Assembly: GCA_963693085.1 (NCBI GenBank)
Contig: OY856409.1
Location: 1,170,611,249-1,170,675,248, forward strand
Reading direction: 5' to 3'
Length of the DNA: 64,000 nt
Origin: Alisma plantago-aquatica
Lineage: Eukaryota; Streptophyta; Magnoliopsida; Alismatales; Alismataceae
In this document: one piece after another, positions 23,287 through 36,358 of the stretch
How the letters are laid out: every line of letters starts with the position of its first letter
Position numbering within the stretch: position 1 is the first letter of the stretch
The notes under the pieces: model-generated
Seen by the model: the letters and a program-made list of their open reading frames with translations, nothing else
What the model was told of the DNA's origin: nothing
Databases searched by the model: none
Position numbers and translations under genes: made by a program

Positions 23287-24078
23287 ACTACTAAGTCAAA
23301 ATTAGTAACATATAAGATCAATGGAAAAGTCAGACTCCATGATCATCACCAACACTACTCGGTTAGCACAAGTCTGCAACGCGGTGACATATAGTCAAAC
23401 TACAACGACAATAACTTATATCCGCAATTGTAGCCCTGTGACGACAACAACTCATAGTCAAAGCTATAGTCTATAAAACAATTAGCCTACCTTGGTACAT
23501 GGTACAATGCTATAGAATTGGCTCACAAATGGCTATTCTATTATAAAACATCATATCACTATTTTAACAAATGAAGGATATAGGGAGATACCTCCACTAC
23601 CAGCATATTCAAAAATATGCACTCCGAGTTTCCTGTAGGAATTATTTGTTTCACCATCCAGCTAGATACTGATGTTGAAGATGGATCTATGGTATATGAC
23701 TACTACATGATTAAAGTTTCTCTATATTAATTATGCCAATTGGGTGAATTAAGGTTCCGTCATACAAGTGGACACACAAACCCCTAATTGAACCTAGTAA
23801 GCATAACTATGCAACAACCTCAGAAGATATCAAACGTATATCATGTGAACTTATCACATCATCTTAGAGAAACACTGTCTCATTGCCTTAAACAAGGCCA
23901 TCAACATCACCACTTGTTATCATTGCAATACTAGGATGATCATCACTATCTCATCACTGGGGATAATAATACCTTCTTACATCATTGGAGGGTATAACTT
24001 CACACTAGGAATCAAGCCTTCACTAGGTCATAAGACCAATTACATTATTCTTGTAGCATATTATTGTCTTATCGACCT
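23287..24078 (-). repeat. Element C 3' LTR, block 2
   Basis: Continues block 1 after Cassandra. It aligns with about 57451-58215, for example the AGTCAGACTCCATGATCATC string at 23329 and 57482. It ends where element B is inserted. Confidence 0.85.
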
Positions 24079-25032
24079 TGTTACAACCCCAATTTTTGGG
24101 TTCCTTTGGTGAGAAATGTAAAATCTCACATTAAAGATATTGGAACAAATAATGATATAATTTGTTTGGAATAAATGGATTTCGTTTACAATAGCCTTGA
24201 TGATTGTGTTGTGGGCTTTATTGGCTATTGGGCCCAATAACAAGGAAATTCAATTAATAAATGAATAATTGAGTTTTTGAAGAAAGAGAGATGTGGAAAC
24301 CTCTGGAAGGAAAAAGAATGCAATCCAAGGATGGATTTCGTGCCTCTTGGGTTCCTTGGGTTGCAAGGAGTCCAAAGTTGCAAAGAAAAGCAATAAGAAA
24401 CGAAAAGATTAATTAAGTATTTCTTTATTAAGAAATAAATTGAAAACAATGATGAAATGTGTAAAATAAGTGAAAAGAGGTATAATTGAGTAATCCTTAG
24501 TGGAATTTCATATTCCAAGGATTCCTAATGATAAAAGGAATACTAATGAGGAAAATAAAAGAGAAATAAAGAGAAATCCTCAAAAAGAAATATTTTAATG
24601 AGAAATAAACAAGATAATGTGAAATAATGCATATTGATGCATTTAAGGATAATAAGTATCCAATAAAAAGGATTTCAAAATAATACAGCTTCTTGGGATC
24701 CAAGGAGTCCCAATAAAGAGGAAAGAAAGAGAAAATACCAAAATTGCAAAATAAGAGGATAATGCGATGCATTATTAATGAATAATGTGGTTTTGTTAAA
24801 AAGGAAGTAAATTCTATTAAAAGAAAATAGAAATTTCGTGGCTAATGGATTAAAAGCTAAGAATAAAGAAATAAGGGAAAAGGTTTTCAAAATCCTAATA
24901 TTTAAAGAAAAAGGAATATCAAAAAGATAAAGAAGAGAGAGAAGGTTTCTTCTCATTGAAGGAATTGGTTTCCTTTTTGAATAAAGACTTGAATCTTGTG
25001 GATGAGCATCATAGGGTCCATCTACCCTCCCC

Positions 25033-25040
25033 TATATAAG
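25033..25040 (+). promoter_or_regulatory. Probable TATA box, element B 5' LTR
   Basis: TATATAAG in a CCCTCCCC context. The 3' LTR has the same box at 30497-30504. A GC-rich leader follows. Confidence 0.6.
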
Positions 25041-26787
25041 GGGTACGACCTAGGGCCGAGTCCAGAGAGAACCCACACACTCATCTCTCCCTTCTTCTCG
25101 TTTCTTGCATGCAAAAACCCTAACAGGTGGGTAGCACTATCCCCATAGCAAGGAAGGATGGTGTTGCGGTCTTGATGGAGGTAGCAGGCTTCCATGTCCA
25201 CCCCAAGATGGATCAGCTACATTACCTCTGCCCTTGTCTTTGAGTAGCTCTTGCCAAAGGACTGCATATTTGCATGAATCACAGCAGCAAATGTGGGTGG
25301 ATCTCGCTCACGAACAACCATTTTTGCCATAGATTGGGGGCACTTCGCGTGCGCCAGGGGGCAGCAGAGGCAACGACCCCCTCCCTGGTGGTCGTCGAGG
25401 TCAGTAGAGGGAGGGAGGAGCCACACCCTTGGCGGCTAGGGCGACGTTGCTGCTGCTAATCCGAGGAAGAAGGAGATACAGCCGTTGGACATTTCTTCCC
25501 TCCTGGGTAGTGAAGGAGCGAACCACTTAACCAGGGGCAAAAGGGACAATTGGAAATGTTTTCAAGCTCAGCCAAACAATGTTGCACGGAGCAGACACTT
25601 GGCGCGCTCTAATTGGCTCCAGTAAGTGATTTAATGCAAAAATAATATCTTGTGATTCCTAACTCCGTTCATAGCAAATAATATAGGTATTTTGCTCAGA
25701 AAAATGAGAGGAATCCAATAAAAATAAAGTTAGAAGCTAATTCTTCTTTTTATTCGAAAAGTAGTGTAAATTATCATCTTTAATGAATTAAAGATTAAGA
25801 AACCCTATTTTGAAATGAATAAAGTGTTTAATAGGGTTTAATGAATGATTAAAGTTGATATTAACCTGTTAATGATAAAAAGGAACATTAGAGACAAAAA
25901 GAAAGAACTTTGCGTGTAATTCGTTTAATTTAGAGTTTATGTGCATAAATAGGCTTTAATGGGCCTTGAAACCCTAATGATGGTAATTAGGATTACTAAT
26001 GGCTTTAATTATTTGATTAAATGTATATAAATGAGTTTTCATGGTTATAAGTGATTTTGAGCATTAAAGTTCCTAATTTGTGGATAAATACCCTAAATGT
26101 GGTAATTAGGGTTTTCTCATGAATAAAAGGTGGAATTAATGGTAAATCAAGTTCATATGCAAATTAGACTATAATGAACTTTGAATTGATGATAATAGTG
26201 TATAATGATCTTGTCATAGATTTAAGGGATAAAAATAATAGATTTAATGTAAAAGAGGCTTAATGAACTTAATTAATGGTTAATTAAGCCTTTAATCTGA
26301 AATTGAGGATTAGATGTGGAAATAATTAGGGTTGGTGATCAATTGCATTAAATGAGGGTTTAAAATAGTAAAAGATGAAGGGAAACCCTAATTGCAATAG
26401 AAACCCTAAAAGTGAATTAGAAACCCTAGGAAGCGAGCTAGGTTTAATGGATCTTGATGACATGAATAATAAAAAGGGAATTACGTGATTATTTCAGGAT
26501 CTTGTAGAAAATGCTTGCTTTCTTGGATTCTTATTTGCATGGATATTTCTATTCAAATCGTCAGATCAGGTATGTGGTTAATTATGAATAACCGCCTTAG
26601 TTTCTTGAGGATTTTCCAGATGGTTAATCGCATTGAATGCAAATTATCAGTTTGGATGTTCATACTTGCAATCATAAAGTCACTATGATTATCACATTAA
26701 TAATAGAAGTATGTATTCTCACACCTACATGTCACCCTGATGGATGATGCCAAAGGTCAGGCCCAGATGGGTAGAGCAATGGACACC

Positions 26788-26906
26788 TTGAGTGGTGACC
26801 CCAGGCACCAAGCTTGGGAATGAGAAGGTGGCCTATGATATTGCATGACTAGCGGGACCATGAGTGGTGACCCCCAGGCACCAAGATCGGGATTGAGAAG
26901 GTGGCC
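26788..26906 (+). repeat. Diverged tandem duplication in element B 5' LTR
   Basis: Two units of about 45 bp (26788-26833 and 26860-26906) share GAGTGGTGACCCC, CAGGCACCAAG and GAGAAGGTGGCCT. The 3' LTR has the same pair around 32254-32370. Confidence 0.8.
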
Positions 26907-27398
26907 TTAAGTCATTGGTAAAGGAAACCCTAAGGTGGGTATGCCAGGGTTAGGGCAAAAGTGGTAGAGAATGTCATACTGAAAAGTGTAAATTGGCTTA
27001 CTAATTAACTTGATTGTGATAATTAGATTGTTAGCCATATTTGCAAGATTTTGATTGTTCCCACATACCAATATATTTCGATATACTGATCGAGGTTTTA
27101 TTTTTCGGAGTTTTAGAAACAACAATTGAAAGAACAAACAATAAAGTGACACATTGTGGAAATAAGAACTGAAGTGCAAGGAGGATTAGATAGAATAATT
27201 CAAGCTCTGGATAGATAGATTTCCAAAGTTTTCAAAGGTAAGTAAAGTTTTAATTTTATACCAAGTTCCAGTTAGTTAGTATAATTTCATAATTATTATT
27301 GATTATTTGTTGAACCTTTGATCCTGTTAATTGAATAATAGCTCTGACCTTCGGGTCTCCCTTAATTGGGGGTTACTGGGAGGTGGGGTCATTACAAT

Positions 27399-27410
27399 TG
27401 GTATCAGAGC
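27399..27410 (+). other. Primer binding site of element B
   Basis: TGGTATCAGAGC, a perfect 12-base match to the initiator-Met primer site, two bases after the LTR. Confidence 0.92.
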
Positions 27411-29025
27411 ATAGGTTCTTCATCTAGTCACTAATAATTATTAAATTTTACAAACACCGTAGAACCCAAGGGAGTTATTAGAGGATTGTCTAAAATAATG
27501 AGGTGTCCAGAAAAGGATCACGTCCGGGGGATAGCAATATTTTCCTCTGCACTGCTAGTCAGAATACGAGGACTCCCAGATTGTGCGACTTCCTGGCCGA
27601 TGTCTTAGGATATGACTCGAAATAAGATACCTTTAGGACTCTCTCATCTTGTTCATCCTTTCTCAACTCAAATTCTATTAAGGACCTTAAGGATTTGGGT
27701 TTTATCTCTTCTCCTCACCCTCTTGAGGTATGGGTAAGGTTAATAAGGTCTAAGTAATCCTCCACCAAATTAATGAAAGGCATGTAAATAATATGTCATG
27801 GACATAAGCTTAATAGAGTAAGCGTAAAGGAATAGATACATGCTTAGGTCGTATGAAATGAGTTGTCATTGCCCTCAGGAGAGACCTGAGGATAGACCTC
27901 CTTGACAGGAGTATGAGTAGAGAGAATTAGTCTTGGAGGTAGAGACCTCCATTAAAAGTAGAGACCTAGCACATCCTTTGAGGATGATGTTAACCCTAAC
28001 CCTAAGTGAAGGTTAGAGAGAGAGAGAGATGACATGATGAGTTAGATGTCATGGTTGACCAGATGTATGGATAGACATGTCTTTGGATTGACATACGAGC
28101 TGTGAGAGGTTGGATGACCTAACACCTTTGGCAACCCAACCCTGGGAAGGGTCGTGCATGTTTGAGCGAAAGATAGCTCCTTCATGGATGGGGTTAGAGA
28201 AGAACCTATAGAAACCTTATGGGTTATTGCAAGTAGGATATAGCTTGCACCCAAAGTACATTAGTAGTACGAGTAGTAAGTTAAAACCCTGGCCAAGGGA
28301 GCATGTTGGATAGCTTATGAGATAAGCATAAAGAACTAAGGATAACCTCGAGAAAACATAAGTTGAACATAGGCATCACCCACATAGAGGTATGTCTGTG
28401 AGCTTGATCATTCATGGAGAAAGAACCTCCAGTAGTATGGCTGGATGTGGAGTTAGCTCTAGAGAGAGAGAGCAGGACCCCAGCAAGGAGGTTGGAAGCA
28501 TAGATTCTGAGACATGAGGAACAATAGAGGGTTGAGGATGAAGCGACCTAAGTAGATGATAGTGGTTGCCTCGTACCTGATCCATGGAGGATGATAATAT
28601 CTTAGTGGCCTTTAGAGGAACCAAACCCTAGAGAGAGGATGATGCTTTTGGCATAAGTAACTACCTGCTAGATGAGATAAAGAGTGCCTTAGACCCTTAC
28701 GAGTTTTAAGTAACCAGTTGTGAGGTTTTATACCTAGTTGAATGTCCTTGAGGAGGAATCGACTCTGAGGTATTGCTCATATAAAAGGATCATGGGAGTA
28801 CATGACATACCTTAGACATGCCTGATTCGTGGTTAAGAGATTGAGCATGCAGTTGGATATCCAAAGGAGAACCTAGGGTTCCTAGGCCTAAGAGGGGAAG
28901 CAGTGTACCCAATGCTCATGATGAGATTTGAGTCTCTATAGTTTCGAGCATGGTACTCCTCATGTGTAAAGGTAAAAGAAACCCCTTAATTTAAGGGTAT
29001 GTTTGATGAACCCCTCACAACTAAG
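27411..29025 (+). pseudogene. Element B decayed gag-side region
   Basis: No open frame of note. It aligns with 51915-53590 on the opposite strand (D), for example the paired AGGGAGTTATTAGAGGAT text at about 27470 and 53510, so it belongs to the element. Its position after the primer site implies gag and the start of pol, but I cannot recognise protein motifs. A short GA run lies at about 28015-28030. Confidence 0.6.
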
Positions 29026-29528
29026 TTGATCTAATGTGGAGAAAGAGAGCCCAGAGACGACATGAGTCATGAGCTGATGCAGAGTAGACTGACATGCAGT
29101 TCACTGTAGGAAAATGTGTAATGTGAAAATCCGACCCCTCTAGGCTATAGCTGAGAAAGCTGAGTCCCTGATATGTGGGTCCATTTGAGATGGATTGGTG
29201 GAGATGGTTGTGTTTAGCCTTACCCCTTAGGAAAACATGATGTGAAATGCGTTCCATGAGTCTGATCTAGAGCACTATGTGAGGTACCCAAGCCATTTGT
29301 TGAGGCCTGAACCTATTCAGCTTTTGAGAGGCTGAAATGTCCTGAGTCACCTATGAGGGTACGATATACCAAGGTAAGAAAGAACTCAGATGGAAGGATA
29401 TGAGATGATGAAGGTTCTTGGGAAGAACCATGGAAAGGGTGAAGCCACATGGGAGCCCTGATGGACATAAGAAAGGCTTATCATGTTTGTATGCTTGCTT
29501 GATGGAATTTTGAGGACAAAATTCTTAT
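29026..29528 (+). pseudogene. pol: Element B remnant of integrase end and chromodomain
   Basis: Joined directly to the gag-side sequence by a deletion. It reads YPSHLLRPEPIQLLRG, then after stops MKVLGKNHGKGEATWE near 29405-29455. This matches the chromodomain tail of D (KVLGNNHGKGEATWE). Both have Gly where relatives have Trp in VLW. Confidence 0.75.
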
Positions 29529-29541
29529 AAGAGGGGAAGGA
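29529..29541 (+). other. Polypurine tract of element B
   Basis: AAGAGGGGAAGGA directly before the 3' LTR, identical to F's tract. Confidence 0.85.
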
Positions 29542-32500
29542 TGTTACAACCCCAATTTTTGGGTTCCTTTGGTGAGAAATGTAATTTATCACATTAAAGA
29601 TATTGGAACAAATAATGATATAATTTGTTTGGAATAAATGGATTTCGTTTACAATAGCCTTGATGATTGTGTTGTGGGCTTTATAGTCTATTGGGCCCAA
29701 TAACAAGGAAATTCAATTAATAAATGAATAATTAAGTTTTTTAAGAAAGAGAGATGTGGAAACCTCTGGAAGGCAAAAGACTACAATCCAATGATGGATT
29801 TCGTGCCTCTTGGGTTCCTTGGGTTCCAAGGAGTCCAAAGTTGCAAAGAAAATAAATAAGAAAAGAAAAGATTAATTAAGTATTTCTTTATTAAGAAATA
29901 AATTGAAAACAGTAATGAAATGTGGAAAATAAGTGAAAAGAGGTATAATTGAGTAATCCTTAGTGGAATTTCGTATTCCAAGGATTCCTAATGATAAAAG
30001 GAATACTAATGAGGAAAATAAAAGATAAATAAAGAGAAATCCTCAAAAAGAAATATTTTAATGAGAAATAAACAGATAATGTGAAATAATGCATATTGAT
30101 GCTTTTAAGGATAATCAGTATCCAATAAAAAGGATTTTGAAATAATAGAGCTTCTAGGGATCCAAGTAGTCCCAATAAAGAGGAAAGAAAGAGAAAATAC
30201 CAAAATTGCAAAATAAGAGGATAATGTGATGCATTATTAATGAATAATGTGGTTTTGTTAAAAAGGAAGTAAATTCTATTAAAAGAAAATAGAAATTTCG
30301 TGGCTAATGGATTAAAAGCTAAGAATAAAGAAATAAGGGAAAAGGTTTTCGAAATCCTAATATTTAAAGAAAAAGCAATATCAAAAAGATAAAGAAGAGA
30401 GAGAAAAGGTTTCTTCTCATTGAAGGAATCTATTTCCTTTTTGAAGAAAGACTTGAATCTCGTGGATGAGCATCATAGGGTCCATCTACCCTCCCCTATA
30501 TAAGGGGTACGACCTAGGGCCGAGTCCAGAGAGATCCCACACACTCATCTCTCCCTTCTTCTCGTTTCTTGCATGCAAAAACCCTAACGAGTGGGTAGTA
30601 CTATCCCCGGAGCAAGGAATGGTGGTGTTGCGGTCTTGATGGAGGCAGCAGGCTTCCACGTCCACCCCAAGATGGATCGGATACCTTACCTCTGCCCTTG
30701 TCTCTGAGTAGCTCTTGTCGAAGGACTGCAGATCTGCATGAATCGCAACTGCAAATGTGGGCGGATCTCGCTCATGAACGGCCATTTTTGCCACAGATTG
30801 GGGGCACTTCGCGTGTGCCAGGGGGTAGCAGAGGCAACAACCCCCTCCCTGGTGGCCGTCGAGGTCAGTAGAGGGAGGGAGGAGCCGCGCCCTTGGCGTC
30901 TAGGGCGACGTTGCTGCTGCTGATCCAAGGAAGAAGGAGATACGGCCGTTGGACATTTCTGCCCTCCCGGGTAGTGAAGGAGCGAACCACTTAACCAGGG
31001 GCAAAAGGTACAATTCGAAATGTTTTCAAGCTCAGCGAAACAACGTTGCATGGAGCGGACAGTTGGCACGCTCTGATTGGCTCCAGTAAGTGATTTAATG
31101 CAAAAATAACATATTGTGATTCCTAACTCTGATAATAGCAAATAATATAGGTATTTTTCTTAGAAAAATGAGAGGAATCCAATAAAAATATAGTTAGAAG
31201 ATAATTCCTCTTTTTATTTGAAAAGTAGTGTAAATTATCATCTTTAATGAATTAAAGATTAAGAAACCCTATTTTGAAATGAATAAAGTGTTTAATAGGG
31301 TTTAATGAATGATTAAAGTTGATATTAGCCTGTTAATGATAAAAAGGAACATTACAAACAAAAAGAAAGAACTTTTCATGTAATTCATTTAATTTAGAGT
31401 TTATGTGCATAAATAGGCTTTAATGGGCCTTGAAACCCTAATGATGGTAATTAGGATTACTAATGGCTTTAATTATTTGATTAAATGTATATAAATGAGT
31501 TTTCATGGTTATAAGCGATTTTGAACATTATAGTTCCTAATTTGTGGATAAATACCCTAAATGTAGTAATTAGGGTTTTCTCATGAATAAAAGGTGGAAT
31601 TAATGGTAAATCAAGTTCATATGCGAATTAGACTATAATGAACTTTGAATTGATGATAAATGCGTATAATGATCTTGTAATGGATTAAAGGGATAAAAAT
31701 AATAGCTTTAATGTAAAAGAGGCTTAATGAACTTAATTAATGGTTAATTAAGCCTTTAATCTGAAATTGAGGATTAGATGTTGAAATAATTAGGGTTGGT
31801 GATCAATTGCATTAAATGAGGGTTTAAAATAGTAAAAGATGAAGGGAAACCCTAATTGCAATAGAAACCCTAAAAGTGAATTAGAAACCCTAGGAAGCGA
31901 GCTAGGTTTAATGGATCTTGATGACATGAATAATAAAAAGGGAATTACGTGATTATTTCAGGATCTTGTTGAAAATGCTTGCTTTCTTGGATTCTTATTT
32001 GCATGGATATTTCTGTTCAGATCGTCAGATCAGGTCTGTGGTTAATTATGAATAACTGCCTTAGTTTCTTGAGGATTTTCTGGATGGTTAATCACATTGA
32101 ATGCAAATTATCAGTTTGGATGTTCATACTTGCAATCATAAAGTCACTATGATTATCACATTAATAATAGAAGTATGTATTCTCGCACCTACATGTCACC
32201 CTGAAGGATGATGCCAAAGGTCAGGCCCAGATGGGTAGACCAATGGACACCTTGAGTGGTGACCCCAGGTACCAAGCTCGGGAATGAGAAGGTGGCCTAT
32301 GATATTGCATGACTAGTGGGCACCATGAGTGGTGACCCCCAGGACCAAGCTCAGGATTGAGAAGGTGGCCTTAAGTCATTGGCAAAGGAAACCCTAAGGT
32401 GGGTATGCCAGGGTTTGGGCAAAAGTGGTGGAGAATGTCATACTGAAAAGTGTAAATTGGCTTGTTAATTAACTTGATTGTGAGAATTAGATTGTTAGCC

Positions 32501-32860
32501 ATATTTGCAAGATTTTGGTTGTTCCCACATGCCAGTATATTTTGATATACTGACCAAGGTTTTATTTGTCGGAGTTTTAGGAACAACAATTGAAAGAACA
32601 AATAGTAAAGTGACACATTGTGGAAATAAGAACTAAAGTGCAAGGAGGATTAGATAGAATAATTCAAGCTCTAGATAGATAGATTTCCAAAGTTTTCAAA
32701 GGTAAGTAAAGTTTTAATTTTATACCAAATTCCAGTTAGTTAGTAGAATTTCATAATTATTATTGATTATTTGTTGAACCTTTGATCCTGTTAATTGAAT
32801 AACGGCTCTGACCTTTGGGTCTCTCTTAATTGGGGGTTACCTGGAGGCGGGGTCGTTACA
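29542..32860 (+). repeat. Element B 3' LTR
   Basis: Collinear with 24079-27396, with scattered single-base changes and small indels. It has a TATA box at 30497-30504 and ends GGGGTCGTTACA. Element C sequence resumes at 32861. Confidence 0.92.
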
Positions 32861-34221
32861 TTATTGCTCATGCATATAAGAATCACCTATATATCATCAC
32901 ATATACAACATAGAAATCATTATCTATGATAATCATCTCACATGCAAAATCAATGTTATACAAATAAAGAAAGAATACTCATTGTTATCTCATAATTTAA
33001 ACACTTTAGGCAATATAAGCAGTGCATCATATATCCCCTCAATTTAGGGTTAGGGGTTCATGATTAACTACATAGGCTTCCATGACACTATTCAAATATC
33101 AATCTCTAATTTCAATACCTCACATAAGTTTGGAGAGTATTACGGTTAAGTACTATAAATTATAACCAAGTGTGCACATTCACATATTTATTACAATTCT
33201 AGAGAACTTCATCAAGGATCATGACCATCATTTAGTATCATTTAATCATCTTCATAGCATTCACAAAATATATCACTCAATTAGCTTATAAGGTAAAAAC
33301 AATACAATTAGGAGAGGGAGAAAGTATAGTCACATGCTATTTATACATGTACGTTCAACACATTTAACACACCCTAGGATTAGGGTTAGGGTTCAGTCAC
33401 ATAGGAATTTAGAATTTACATCATGATTATTGAACCAAATCCTAATTGAGTAGCTTCCTACTTTTGTGGAGCATATTCAGGTTCAACATCACTAATTGAT
33501 TCATGATTAGGTCATGATATTAATAACACTAAGAATCTCCTTTATTCCATGTGTTGGCATGTCATCTCATTATATCACTCATATGTTACTTACCATGTAT
33601 CATATACGTATATTGGCCATGCATCAACATGGTATCTCATCATTATATGACATTTTTATTATTGTCTCTCACAAGGTTATTAACTATGCCACATCACAAT
33701 GGAATGTCAATCCTTCAATCACATCTCTAAAGGATTTCGCTTTAAATTATTCACACAGAACTCACTAGGTCATTAGACTCATTCATATAATTCCTATACA
33801 ATTTATAACACACTATATCTCAACAATGCTCATAATCACCACCCTATTTTATACAAGGTTCACCATAGAACTCACATGACTATGCCATTTACTTCATCTG
33901 CAAGGTTAGGATTACATAAATAGGAGAGAGGAAACACTATCATATAATACAATCATTAAGTAGAATGGGCAAATGTATCACATTATTACATGATTTGGGT
34001 TGGGGTCTGTACTTAATCAATTACGGTTTCATAACGTCATTCAACCCCTAAACTATAATTCCACCATCTCTCACATGTTTGGAGAGCACTAGGATTTAAG
34101 CACCTTCATTAATGATTTGCCAATTATAATTACAACACCTTATGTGAGCCATTACACTATGTATTATCCATGTATTGAACTATGTGCATCAACCTTTCTC
34201 ACTCACACAATATGATATAGT

Positions 34222-34500
34222 AACCTACAACGCATGCATTAGGCAACACAGTCTGCAACACATGCAAGGTCTGTGTCACAACCCAAAATGTGTGCAACAC
34301 CTCTCTTTCCCACAACGCATGTAGGACTCTATCGCGTTCGTGACACACACAATCCACCCCATCTGCAACACATGCAAGGTTGCAATGCGTACAAGCTCTA
34401 TTGTGCTCGTCATGCGTGCAATATTGGTCACAGTCGCAATGCATGCAGGACCATCTCGCCCACGATCCTATGTTGCGATCAACCAAGTGTGCAACATCCA
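34222..34500. repeat. Short-repeat array rich in GCAACGCATGC-like words, element C left LTR
   Basis: Repeated variants of GCAACACATGCAAGGT, GCAATGCGTACAAGC and CGCATGTAGGAC, several containing the palindromic core GCATGC or ATGCAT. CpG is far denser here than in the AT-rich surroundings. The matching array in the right LTR is at 59580-59885. Confidence 0.75.
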
Positions 34501-35608
34501 ACCTTTAGGGTTATTGAGATCTAATCAACCCTTAATGCATGGTTTAGACCCAAATGAAGACCATGGGTTGTCTTGACCAAAGGTCAACTATACATCCAAC
34601 ATCATATAAGATTTGAATAGAGTTAAAATAGGGGTTAACAACTGAGAATACAAAACATTGATCAGAGTGCAAAATGCCCTAGATCATGGTGCTCATCAAC
34701 CATAGTGCTTGTTCATGAAATATTATCAAAGGATAATGTATGGAGAGGGGAAACCATGATCTTTGTACATGTTAACACCTTAAAAACATAATGTTTTCTG
34801 TGGTATATGAACCATATTTTAGATGTTAATATTCCATAGAAGATGATACAAAGAAACACACACATCTATCATTTAATAGAAAAATCGGGTACTATTAATT
34901 TAGGGTCTATAATAAAACAACCGTTTCACAAATACTATAAGATTTAACCCTAAACTTAATCATTCTATTATCATAAGTATCATGATTTTAAGATCTAAAA
35001 CAATAGAAATAAAATCAGGTTTAAGATGTGAATAACATATGTGGGAAGAGTTATATAACCCACTTTTTTGGTGATCCAATCTCCAAGATCGAGAACTCCA
35101 AGAGAGAAGAAATGAAGCCCCAACTTGATTAGCACTATGGCCACCAAAACACCACACGGAATAGGAACATCATGATTAAGAAATCGCTCAAGCAAGAGGG
35201 AAAGAAAACCCTAGTCCGAATCAAATAAGAAAGGGAAAAGAGAAGACACAACCTTTTACTAGTTACCACCATTGTAGAACCACAATATAAGGGCCTTTGT
35301 GAAGAGTATTTTCTCTCAAAAGAGATCACCAGGGTAGAACCCTAGTCTATGGCCAAGGAAGAGGAAGAAGAAGATGGGTTTTCATGGGGAAAACATGATC
35401 AAGAGGTTAGACCTACTTACCAAGATAAGAATCACTAAGAAACTACCATCAAAGAGTTGATCTAGCACTAGATCTATAACATGCATAATGAATCGGCCAC
35501 CCAAACTTCAAGGTATGACCCTCCTTGCTCCCAAAGCTCCAAGGTTTATCTAAAGGAAGAAGAAGGAATATATGGTCGAAAAGATTGCTCATGGTTGAAG
35601 AAAAGGGG

Positions 35609-35615
35609 TTATATA
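35609..35615 (-). promoter_or_regulatory. Probable TATA box, element C left LTR
   Basis: TATATAA on the minus strand, about 1.1 kb downstream of the short-repeat array in plus coordinates. It is kept in both LTR copies (60964-60970), which supports but does not prove use. Confidence 0.45.
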
Positions 35616-36344
35616 CCCAAAGGAGAAGGAAAGTAGATGTTATATGATGTGTCAACATAATAGACCATCAAGGGACACATGCCCTTCAAGGAAATATCCT
35701 TTGTTCCACTCACAAGAAATTTTGAAATATTTTTACTTATTCAACAAAAGTGTCACAACCAACTAGGTCAGTTGGCCCCTTGTCTAGATCGTGACACCTC
35801 CATCAACTATGTCTTGATTGAGGCACTTTAGGGTTGAAACCCTATGTTACCATTGTACATGGTTGAGACACTAGAAGACAAGGTGTTTTGACCCTCTCAT
35901 ATCAAGGTTTTCTTAGTCACGACCATGCATCTCAATCATGTGTCTCAGTCACGACCCTCACCAAAAGGTGGTGTAGTGATCATGACAACAAACCCTAGCA
36001 TAGTCACCATATCAAGAAAATCCTTAAATCACCATGGAATGTCAAATCCCCATACATGATTCCAAGAAATGACCCCATTACATCATCTTCTCTATCATGA
36101 TGCTTAAGTATAAGAAACACAATATTCATGTGACAATTACAAGGTAACCCTCACTTTTGGGTAAACTATATTTTGGTCCGAACCAAGAAACCATAGTTCA
36201 AATGGCATTCAAATAGGACCAAACTTGAAACATAAGCGTGTCACATAATAACAAAACACCTCAAAGGATTAGATTATAGTTCTAAGCATCTCATTAAGAA
36301 AGGTAAACACAATTTAGTATTTTAGCTAGGTCAGGAGCCTTACA

Positions 36345-36358
36345 ACCATAAACCCCTA
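36345..36358 (-). other. Polypurine tract of element C
   Basis: The minus strand reads TTAGGGGTTTATGG just before the LTR start (TGTAAGGCTCC). It is less pure than the tracts of B and F. Confidence 0.5.

Larger units (their letters stand above)
24079..27396 (+). repeat. Element B 5' LTR
   Basis: Starts TGTTACAACCCCAATTTTTG and ends GGGGTCATTACA. The LTR has a TATA-like box (25033), a GC-rich island just after it (about 25100-25610), telo-box motifs in both orientations (about 25800-26430) and a duplicated segment (26788-26906). Short open frames in the GC island are also in the other LTR and show no sign of selection that I can see. Confidence 0.92.
24079..32860 (+). mobile_element. Element B: internally deleted Gypsy LTR retrotransposon of the D family
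   Basis: LTRs are 24079-27396 and 29542-32860, near-identical in length (3318 and 3319 bp). The element has a Met primer site and polypurine tract but only 2.1 kb between them. The first 1.6 kb matches the gag side of D (51915-53590, opposite strand). The last 0.5 kb matches the pol end of D (41562-42110). RT, RNase H and most of integrase are missing, so it would need enzymes from a relative. The flanking five bases (GACCT left, TTATT right) do not match. Confidence 0.9.
32861..36344 (-). repeat. Element C 3' LTR, block 3
   Basis: Aligns with about 58216-61463. It includes a segment around 35930-36170 that is missing from the right LTR. It ends CCTTACA next to C's polypurine tract. A TATA-like TATATAA on the minus strand lies at 35609-35615 and is conserved at 60964-60970. 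Confidence 0.85.
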
